Assembly: GCA_963778185.1 (NCBI GenBank)
Contig: CAVZTF010000003.1
Coordinates: 248,001 to 312,000 of the forward strand
Source: RPQJ01 sp963778185
Lineage (GTDB): Bacteria > Pseudomonadota > Gammaproteobacteria > Steroidobacterales > Steroidobacteraceae
Reading direction: 5' to 3'
DNA: 64,000 nt
The position numbers were made by a program, and so were the translations under genes. The notes below the pieces were generated by a model. That model saw nothing but the letters and a program-made list of their open reading frames with translations, was not told where the DNA came from and did not search any database. Below are positions 8,296 to 15,394 of this stretch, piece by piece. Position 1 is the stretch's first letter, and every line of letters starts with the position of its first letter.

Positions 8296-9306
8296 GTGAG
8301 CAAGCATTTCCATCGAACGGTGTGGCAAGCGGGCGTGGGCCTCATCGAGTTGATGGTGTCGCTCGTGATCGGGCTGTTCCTCGTCCTCGGCGCCGTCACC
8401 GTCTACAACCAGAGCCGCAATGCGTACCGCGCCTCCGAGGGCGTCGCGCGCCTGCAGGAGACGGCCCGCCTGGCCATGGACGTCATCGAGACCGACATCC
8501 GCATGGCGAACTACTGGGGCATGGGCAACCGGGCCGAGTACATCGTGAACCGGGCCGCCGCCGGCCAGCCCGCGCCGGCCGGATGGGCGCCGCTGCAGCA
8601 GGCCAACGCGTCGCGATGCGGCGGGGCCAACAGCAACTGGATGATCAACCTCGAGGAATACATCGGCGGCTCGAACAATGCGTACACCCTGGCGTGCGCG
8701 GCCTCGAACTACCAGCCTGCGAGCGACGTGGTGTTCATCCGGCGCGCCAACGAGACGGCCCCGCAGACCCTGGACCTGAACCGCGTGTACCTGCAGACCA
8801 GCCGCATCCAGGGCACGCTGTTCGTGCCTGCCTGCAACGACCCCACGAGTCCCGCCTGCATTCCGGCCGATTACCTGCCGCCGCAGTCGGCGTCGCGGGA
8901 ACTCGAGGCCCACGTGTACTACGTCTCGTCGCAGTCCACCCTGCGCGCGGACGTGCCTTCGCTCAGGCGCAAGCGCCTCGCCAACATCAACGGCCTGGCC
9001 GCGGCGAACGTGGTGATCGACGAGGAAATCGTCCCCGGCGTCGAGGACCTGCAGGTCCGCTTCGGCGTCGACACCAACGACGACACGAACATCGACCAGT
9101 ACGTGGAGCCCGGCGCCGTGCCGGCCAACGCCCGCGTCGTATCGGCGACGATCTGGCTGCGCATCCGCGCGGAAGACATGGACCTCAGCCATCGCGACGA
9201 AACGGCCTACCAGTACGCCGACATGGCCGCGGCCTGGACGCCGAACGACAACTTCAGGCGCATCGTGATTTCCAAGACGATCCACATCCGGAATACACGC
9301 GTATGA
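8296..9306 (+). CDS. pilW: Type IV pilus minor pilin PilW
   Basis: This 336-residue minor pilin starts at GTG 8296, with GAGGAG seven bases upstream. A 13-residue leader ends at G13. The mature N-terminus is VGLIELMVSLVIGLFLVLGA with Glu5 (E18). The downstream block RNAYRASEGVARLQETARLA is typical of PilW. An in-frame ATG 39 bp upstream overlaps pilV and lies before the ribosome site, so it was rejected. The stop overlaps the pilX start (ATGA). Confidence 0.9.
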   Translation: MSKHFHRTVWQAGVGLIELMVSLVIGLFLVLGAVTVYNQSRNAYRASEGVARLQETARLAMDVIETDIRMANYWGMGNRAEYIVNRAAAGQPAPAGWAPLQQANASRCGGANSNWMINLEEYIGGSNNAYTLACAASNYQPASDVVFIRRANETAPQTLDLNRVYLQTSRIQGTLFVPACNDPTSPACIPADYLPPQSASRELEAHVYYVSSQSTLRADVPSLRRKRLANINGLAAANVVIDEEIVPGVEDLQVRFGVDTNDDTNIDQYVEPGAVPANARVVSATIWLRIRAEDMDLSHRDETAYQYADMAAAWTPNDNFRRIVISKTIHIRNTRV

Positions 9307-9836
9307 CCCGTCCCACAGCAAGCACCGCGCCGCGGCGCGGCACGGCTCGGCAGGAAGGCGCGGCCCTGGTCGTCGGCCTCATCCTGTTGCTGGTCCTGAC
9401 CCTGCTCGCCATCTCCGGCATGACCACCGCCTCACTGGAGTTGCAGATGGCGGGCAACGAGCAATACCAGGAGCGCGCCTTCCAGTTCGCCGAGGCCGGC
9501 GTCGAGCAGGCCATGGCCGCGGGCGTCTACAACACCAACGTGACCATCGGCGACTACGACAACGTGATGGCGCTGAACCCGCAGCCAACGCGCGGGACCG
9601 GCGACGCGGTCGCCAACTGCCCCGAGGTCGATGGCCCCGAGGACTCCGAGCAGTGTGAATATTTCATGCGCTTCGACCAGCTGGCCGGCACGACCCCGGT
9701 GCCGGGCGGCGGCTACAGCATCGGCACCGGCTTCGAGGCGTATCACTTCATCATCGACAGCTACGGCACCTCGGACCGCGGAGCGCTGTCGGAGCACCGG
9801 CAGAGTTTCTACGTCGTCGGTCCGGGCGGCACCTGA
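9303..9836 (+). CDS. pilX: Type IV pilus minor pilin PilX
   Basis: This 177-residue PilX-family protein has a basic leader (residues 1-19), then AALVVGLILLLVLTLLAISG. It lacks the Glu5 of other prepilins, as is usual for PilX/GspK-like subunits. The signature ELQMAGNEQYQERAFQFAEAG follows, as expected in PilX. It is translationally coupled to pilW through ATGA. It is thought to cap the priming complex together with PilY1, encoded next. Confidence 0.9.
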   Translation: MTRPTASTAPRRGTARQEGAALVVGLILLLVLTLLAISGMTTASLELQMAGNEQYQERAFQFAEAGVEQAMAAGVYNTNVTIGDYDNVMALNPQPTRGTGDAVANCPEVDGPEDSEQCEYFMRFDQLAGTTPVPGGGYSIGTGFEAYHFIIDSYGTSDRGALSEHRQSFYVVGPGGT

Positions 9837-9918
9837 GCGCCGCGTGCATCGCCGAGGTATCGCACATGTCGAACCAGACATTGATCGTCGCAAACGCCAC
9901 TGAATCGAGGAAGAAGTC

Positions 9919-12900
9919 ATGATGACCTCAAGGATCCGCACCCTGGCCGCCGTGGCCACCATGGCGGTCGCCACGACTCTGGCCACCGCCCCGGCCCGCG
10001 GCGACGACACCGAGTTGTTCGTCGGCGAGGCCGTCGCTGGCGCTCCGGCGCGACCCAACATCCTGTTCATCATGGACACGTCGGGCAGCATGAACTCCGA
10101 CGTGATCACCCGCCCGCCATACGAATCGGTTGCGGTCTGGCCCAACACCGGCAACTGCCGGAGCGACCGGGTCTACTGGTCCAGGAGTGGCACACGGCCG
10201 TCGTGCAACACCGATCAATGGGTTCCGGCCGCTTCTTTCGTCTGCGCCAGCGCCGCCTTTGGCGCCACCACGGGAATCTGGGTGGCTCCCGGAACTTCGC
10301 AGATGGCGCAGTGGCGCAGGAACAACTCGGGCGTGTGGGGGTGGCGGACCCTGCAGGCCGGCAACAACACCGGCCAGATCGCGTGCGGCCATGCCGGCGG
10401 CGAAACCGCCGCCGTGACGTTCTACTCGGGCAACTCGATGAATCACTGGTACGGGGCGCCGACCGAGACGCGCACACGCCTCGATATCATGAAGAGCGCC
10501 CTGAACAACCTGCTCGCCAACCTCGACAACAACGTCAACGTCGGCCTGATGCGCTACAGCAATGACCGCGGCGTGCTCCCGAACGCGGCGGATGGCGGCA
10601 TGGTCGTGCAGGCCATGGGGCGGATCGAAGACAACCGGGTCCCCATGCAGACAGCGATCAACGCATGGAGGCCCTCCGGCTCGACACCCCTGAGCGAGAC
10701 GCTTTACGAGGCCTCGCTGTACTTCCGGGGCGAGCCGGTGTTCTGGGGGCTCAATTCGGACCAGTGCTACACGGGCCAGGCTGTCGGTGCCGGCGTGGGC
10801 CGCTGCGAACTGGCTGCCAATCCCGAAAGCGATACGCCCAGCGTGCCCGCGTCGCGCATGGCGGCCGACCAGTCGCGTTATGACTCCCCGGCGGACGCGG
10901 ATTGCCAGAAGAACTTCATCGTCTACCTGACGGACGGCCTGCCGCAGAGCGACAGCAATTCGGACGCCACGATCCAGGCCCTGCCGAACTTCCAGTCGAT
11001 CAACGGCTACGCGCTCTGCACCGGCGGGCGGGTGCTGGCGAGCGACGGCGATGGGACCGGCCAGTGTCTGGACGAACTGGCCCGCTGGATGAACGAGTCG
11101 GACATGCGGCCGGACCGGCCGGGCGTGCAGAACGTCACCAGCTACTGGATCGGGCTCGGCGACGGCGTGGCCGCCGGCACGGATTCGCTCCAGCACGTGG
11201 CCCAGCGCGGCGGCGGCCAGTACTACGCCGCGGGCGATACGGCCGAGCTGGAAGAGGCGTTCACGCAGATCATCTCGCGCATCCTCGCACAGACGACGAC
11301 GTTCACCGCGCCCACCGTCGCCGTGAACGCGTTCAACCGCACGCAGAACCTCAACTTCCTCTACATGTCGGTCTTCAAGCCATCCGCGACCTACCGCTGG
11401 GTGGGCAACATCAAGAAGTACCGCATCACTCCCGAGGGCGTGATCCGCGATGCGCAGGGCAATGCGGCCGTCGATCCGGGCAACGGCTTCTTCCGTGACA
11501 ATGCGCAGAGCTACTGGTCGGACGTCGTCGACGGCGCCAATGCCGAGCGGGGCGGCGCCGCGGGCGAACTGACGGACCCGGCCAATCGTACGATCTACAG
11601 CAACCTGACCGTTGACACCGGCGTCCTGTCCGAAGAGCTGTCCGAGCTCAGTGACGCGGCGAACCTGGGCCTGGCAAACGAGCTGCTGCTCGGCGTCGTC
11701 TCGGCCGTCGCCGTGGCGGGCCGCCCGGCGGTCACGGGCCTCGTCGACTGGGCGTACGGCATCGACATCCACGACGCCAACGGGGACGGATCGGTTGCCG
11801 ACGCCCGCGCCGACATGGGCGACCCGCTGCACTCCCGGCCGGCCACCGTGATCTACGACGGTCCCGAGGACGACCCGGACATCACGCTGTACGCGACGAC
11901 CAACGACGGCTACCTGCATGCCATCGACGCTCGTACCGGCGATGAATTGTGGTCGTTCGTGCCGCGGGAGATGCTCCGTCGTATCGAGCCGCTCTACGAG
12001 AACAGCGACGTGGCCTCGCGCGTCTACGGGCTCGACGGCGCCGTCAAGATCGTCCGACTCGACCGCAACAACAACGGCACGATCGAGCCCGATGGCGCCG
12101 AAATCAATGGCATACCCGGCATCCAGGAACTGGAAAAGGACAAGGTCTACGTATTCTTCGGCATGCGCCGTGGCGGCGAGAGCTACTTCGGCCTCGACGT
12201 GACGGACCGCGACTCACCGCGCCTGATGTGGACCGTCGGCCCGTCCACCCTGCCGGGCGTCGGGCAGACCTGGTCCGCGCCCACCGTCGCGCGCGTCAAC
12301 GTGAACCGCGCATGGGGTGCCACCAACCCGGACAAGCTCGTGCTCGTCTTCGGCGGCGGCTACGACACGGGCCAGGACGTGATCCCGTACTCGGCAGACG
12401 ACGTCGGCAACCGCATCTTCATGGTGGATGCGGTCACCGGCAGCCTGATCTGGCGCGCGGGCCCGTCCACGGACCTCACGGCGCAGCTCAGGCTTGCGAA
12501 GATGACGAACGCGTTCCCCGCGGACGTTCGAGTGATTGACATCACCGGCGACGGATTTGCGGACCGCATGTACGCCTCCGACATGGGCGGCCGCGTCTGG
12601 CGCTTCGACATCCGGAACGGCCAGAATCCGGCCAACCTGGCCTATGGCGGCGTGTTCGCCTCCCTGGGCACGGGCGACCTCGCGGTCACGGTCGGCGCTG
12701 CGGCCGACGAGGCGAACCGCCGCTTCTTCTACGCGCCGGACGTTTCGCTGATGCGGGTTGGCACGGCCAACTGGATCAACGTTGCGATCGGCTCCGGCCA
12801 TCGCGAGAAGCCGATCACCGACGAGACGACGATCAACCGCTTCTACAGCCTGCGCGACTACAACATCTTCTCGCAGGTGACGAACGGGCAGTACAAGGAC

Positions 12901-13422
12901 GATTGCGGCGCCGCGGAGGCCTCGCCCTGCCACGAGATCATCACCGACGACGATGACCGGTTGCTCGACGTCACGGCGGACCTCAATCCGGTGATCCCGG
13001 CGGGTGGGGTCGGCTGGAGGATGGACCTGCAGGACGACGGGGAGAAGGTGCTGGCCGAGTCGCGGACGTTCCAGAACCGGCTCTATATCACCACCTATTC
13101 CCCGCAGGAGCGCGAATACGATCCGGCGCTCTGCGTGGCGACCGTCGGCCTCAACCGGCTGTACATCGTGGACGCGGCGACGGCGAGGCCGGTCGTCGAC
13201 CTGGACACCGCCACGGACGGTGTGAGCAGCCTGAGCGACCGGTCCAAGGAGCTGGCGCAGGGAAGCATCGCGCCAGAGGCGATCTTCGTCTTCCCAACGC
13301 CTGACGAAGGCGCCGCGGACCCGACCGCGGACCCGCTCTGCCTGGTCGGCCTCGAGAGTTGCGGCAGCGGCCTCGGCAATCCGCCGGTCCGCACGTACTG
13401 GCAGCAACGCGGGACCAACTAA
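9919..13422 (+). CDS. pilY1: Type IV pilus tip adhesin / assembly factor PilY1
   Basis: This 1167-residue exported protein has a signal peptide (about residues 1-28), a von Willebrand A-like N-terminal domain with DTSGS at 53-57, and a C-terminal beta-propeller that begins around GDPLHSRP. Two calcium-loop-like segments are visible: DANGDGSVADARAD near 618-631 and DRNNNGTIEPDGAE from residue 715, the latter where PilY1 proteins bind calcium to control pilus extension and retraction. The start is ATG 9919, with GAGGAAG upstream; the next codon is also ATG. No pilY2 is present between it and pilE. In Pseudomonas, PilY1 also feeds surface sensing into c-di-GMP signalling, relevant to the riboswitch later in this window. 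Confidence 0.93.
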   Translation: MMTSRIRTLAAVATMAVATTLATAPARGDDTELFVGEAVAGAPARPNILFIMDTSGSMNSDVITRPPYESVAVWPNTGNCRSDRVYWSRSGTRPSCNTDQWVPAASFVCASAAFGATTGIWVAPGTSQMAQWRRNNSGVWGWRTLQAGNNTGQIACGHAGGETAAVTFYSGNSMNHWYGAPTETRTRLDIMKSALNNLLANLDNNVNVGLMRYSNDRGVLPNAADGGMVVQAMGRIEDNRVPMQTAINAWRPSGSTPLSETLYEASLYFRGEPVFWGLNSDQCYTGQAVGAGVGRCELAANPESDTPSVPASRMAADQSRYDSPADADCQKNFIVYLTDGLPQSDSNSDATIQALPNFQSINGYALCTGGRVLASDGDGTGQCLDELARWMNESDMRPDRPGVQNVTSYWIGLGDGVAAGTDSLQHVAQRGGGQYYAAGDTAELEEAFTQIISRILAQTTTFTAPTVAVNAFNRTQNLNFLYMSVFKPSATYRWVGNIKKYRITPEGVIRDAQGNAAVDPGNGFFRDNAQSYWSDVVDGANAERGGAAGELTDPANRTIYSNLTVDTGVLSEELSELSDAANLGLANELLLGVVSAVAVAGRPAVTGLVDWAYGIDIHDANGDGSVADARADMGDPLHSRPATVIYDGPEDDPDITLYATTNDGYLHAIDARTGDELWSFVPREMLRRIEPLYENSDVASRVYGLDGAVKIVRLDRNNNGTIEPDGAEINGIPGIQELEKDKVYVFFGMRRGGESYFGLDVTDRDSPRLMWTVGPSTLPGVGQTWSAPTVARVNVNRAWGATNPDKLVLVFGGGYDTGQDVIPYSADDVGNRIFMVDAVTGSLIWRAGPSTDLTAQLRLAKMTNAFPADVRVIDITGDGFADRMYASDMGGRVWRFDIRNGQNPANLAYGGVFASLGTGDLAVTVGAAADEANRRFFYAPDVSLMRVGTANWINVAIGSGHREKPITDETTINRFYSLRDYNIFSQVTNGQYKDDCGAAEASPCHEIITDDDDRLLDVTADLNPVIPAGGVGWRMDLQDDGEKVLAESRTFQNRLYITTYSPQEREYDPALCVATVGLNRLYIVDAATARPVVDLDTATDGVSSLSDRSKELAQGSIAPEAIFVFPTPDEGAADPTADPLCLVGLESCGSGLGNPPVRTYWQQRGTN

Positions 13423-13427
13423 CGCGC

Positions 13428-13461
13428 GCCCGGGGCGGCGGCCATGGCCGCCGCCCCGGGC
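13428..13461. other. Perfect 34-bp palindrome between pilY1 and pilE
   Basis: The 34 bases are fully self-complementary (left half GCCCGGGGCGGCGGCC plus one base, mirrored on the right). They start six bases after the pilY1 stop and end 20 bases before the pilE start. There is no T-run, so it is not a standard terminator. In RNA it would form a very stable hairpin that could stabilise or separate the pilE message. Confidence 0.8.
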
Positions 13462-13481
13462 GACGCTCACGGAAGCAACGC

Positions 13482-13898
13482 ATGAAATCGAAGAATCGTG
13501 GCGTAACCCTGATCGAACTGATGGTCGTCATCCTGGTCGTCGGCATCCTGGCGGCGTTCGCCGTGCCGAGCTACCGGCAGTACCTGCTGCGCACCCATCG
13601 CGCCGAGGCCAAGTCGGCGCTGCTCAACCTCGCGGCCGCGCAGGAGAAGTTCTACCTGCAGAACAACATCTACGCGACCGACGGCGAACTGACCGACGCG
13701 GCGCCGGACGGCCTGGGAATGACGGCAACCACCGAGAACGGCTACTACTCGATCGAGATCACGGCGGCCGACGCGGATGGATTCTCCGCCACCGCGACCG
13801 CGGAGGACGGGCAGGCCGACGACGGGCACTGCGCCACGTTCACCATCGACCAGGCCGGGGCGAAGACCGCCACGTCGGCGGATTGCTGGGAGCGATAA
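13482..13898 (+). CDS. pilE: Type IV minor pilin PilE
   Basis: This 138-residue pilin starts at ATG 13482 with GGAAG nine bases upstream. The leader MKSKNRG is followed by VTLIELMVVILVVGILAAFA with Glu5, then the conserved PSYRQYLLRTHRAEAKSALL. A C-terminal cysteine pair (GHCATF ... SADCW) matches the pilin disulfide loop. It closes the minor pilin operon, as pilE does in Pseudomonas aeruginosa. Major pilin genes are usually elsewhere, so this is probably a minor subunit. Confidence 0.9.
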   Translation: MKSKNRGVTLIELMVVILVVGILAAFAVPSYRQYLLRTHRAEAKSALLNLAAAQEKFYLQNNIYATDGELTDAAPDGLGMTATTENGYYSIEITAADADGFSATATAEDGQADDGHCATFTIDQAGAKTATSADCWER

Positions 13899-13922
13899 CC
13901 GGCCGCGGCCCATGAGCCGCGC

Positions 13923-14861
13923 CTAGCCCGGCCGCAACTCCCGCGGCAGCGCGAAGACCACGCTTTCCTCGCGCCCGATGATTTCTTCGGCGCCCTCCCC
14001 GCCCCATTCCCGGAGGCGCGCCACGACGCGCTGCACGAGCAGTTCCGGCGCGGAAGCCCCGGCCGTCACGCCCACGCAGCGCTTCCCCTCGAACCACTCG
14101 GGACGCAGGTCCTCGGGGCCGTCCACCAGGTAGCCCGGGATTCCAGCCTTCTCGGCGATCTCGCGCAGGCGGTTCGAATTCGAACTGGCCCGCGAGCCCA
14201 CGACCAGCACGACGTCGCAGGCTTCCACCAGCTTCTTCACCGCGTCCTGCCGGTTCTGGGTCGCGTAGCAGATGTCTTCCTTGCGGGGCGTCCGCAACTC
14301 CGGGAAGCGCCGCGCGAGCGCCGCGAGCACCTCCGCCGTGTCGTCCACGGACAGCGTGGTCTGCGTCACCACGCCGACGCGGGCCGGGTCGCGCACCTCG
14401 AGCCGCTCGACGTCGTCAACGTCCTCGACGAGTCGGATGCGGCCGCCCTGCGTTTCGTCGAACTGCCCCATGGTGCCCTCGACCTCGGGGTGCCCCTCGT
14501 GGCCGATCAGGATCACGTCGCGGCCCTCGCGGGCGAATCGCGCGACCTCCATGTGCACCTTGGTCACCAGCGGGCAGGTCGCGTCGAACACGGCGAGGCC
14601 GCGCCGCTGCGCCTCCGCCTGCACCGCCTTCGCGACGCCGTGCGCGCTGAAGATCACCGTCGCGCCGGCAGGAACTTCATCGAGTTCCTCGACGAAGACC
14701 GCGCCGAGCCCGCGCAGCCGGTCGACCACGAACTTGTTGTGCACCACCTCGTGGCGCACGTAGATCGGCGCGCCGAAGAGCTCGATCGCGCGCTCGACGA
14801 TGTCGATGGCGCGGTCCACCCCGGCGCAGAAGCCGCGCGGGTTGGCGAGGAGGATCTTCAT
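13923..14861 (-). CDS. ispH: 4-hydroxy-3-methylbut-2-enyl diphosphate reductase IspH
   Basis: This last enzyme of the MEP isoprenoid pathway reduces HMBPP to IPP and DMAPP using a 4Fe-4S cluster. The 312-residue protein has the three cluster cysteines C12 (RGFCAGVDRA), C96 (FDATCPLV) and C198 (EDICYATQ), plus SRASSNSNRL and GVTAGASAPE. The ATG at 14861 overlaps the lspA stop (ATGA). In related genomes fkpB lies between lspA and ispH; here it is missing. Its 3' end converges on pilE, 24 bp away. Confidence 0.97.
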   Translation of the reverse strand: MKILLANPRGFCAGVDRAIDIVERAIELFGAPIYVRHEVVHNKFVVDRLRGLGAVFVEELDEVPAGATVIFSAHGVAKAVQAEAQRRGLAVFDATCPLVTKVHMEVARFAREGRDVILIGHEGHPEVEGTMGQFDETQGGRIRLVEDVDDVERLEVRDPARVGVVTQTTLSVDDTAEVLAALARRFPELRTPRKEDICYATQNRQDAVKKLVEACDVVLVVGSRASSNSNRLREIAEKAGIPGYLVDGPEDLRPEWFEGKRCVGVTAGASAPELLVQRVVARLREWGGEGAEEIIGREESVVFALPRELRPG

Positions 14862-15394
14862 GAATGGCGCTTCTCGCGGAACGCGTCGATGATCAGCAGC
14901 GCCGCCCCGATGGTGATGGCGCTGTCCGCGATGTTGAAGGCCGGGAAGTACGATGCGCCCCAGTGTGCATGGATGAAATCGACCACGTAGCCGTGGAACA
15001 CCCGGTCCACCACGTTGCCGAGCGCGCCGCCGAGGATGAGCGCGAGCGCGAGCGGCAGCAGTTTCTCGCCGCGCGGCGACCGCCAGATCCAGGCCGCCAG
15101 CACCAGGCTCACCGCGCACCCGAGGACGATGAAGAACCAGCGCTGCCAGCCGCCCGCGCCGGCGAGCATGCTGAACGCCGCGCCGGTGTTGTGCAGCAGC
15201 GTGAAGTCCAGCACGGGCAGGACTTCGACGCGCTCGTAGAGATCGAGGAACCGGCTCGCCAGGAATTTCGTGGCCTGGTCCAGTGCGATCACCGTGAGCG
15301 ACAGCCACATCCACGCGGCCGGGTGGGTGCGCTGCGCCGGCGGCGGCACCGGGGCCGGCGTGGGCTCGGGGACGGGCTGTTCTGCAGTGGTCAT
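14858..15394 (-). CDS. lspA: Lipoprotein signal peptidase LspA
   Basis: This inner-membrane aspartyl protease (178 residues) removes signal peptides from diacylglyceryl-modified prolipoproteins. There are four hydrophobic segments, and the catalytic aspartates are D130 (GNVVDR) and D157 (FNIADS), with LLHNTGAAFS at 67-76. A proline-rich N-terminal extension of about 25 residues precedes the usual start. ATG at 15394 directly follows the ileS stop, so ileS-lspA-ispH is one unit. Confidence 0.96.
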   Translation of the reverse strand: MTTAEQPVPEPTPAPVPPPAQRTHPAAWMWLSLTVIALDQATKFLASRFLDLYERVEVLPVLDFTLLHNTGAAFSMLAGAGGWQRWFFIVLGCAVSLVLAAWIWRSPRGEKLLPLALALILGGALGNVVDRVFHGYVVDFIHAHWGASYFPAFNIADSAITIGAALLIIDAFREKRHS

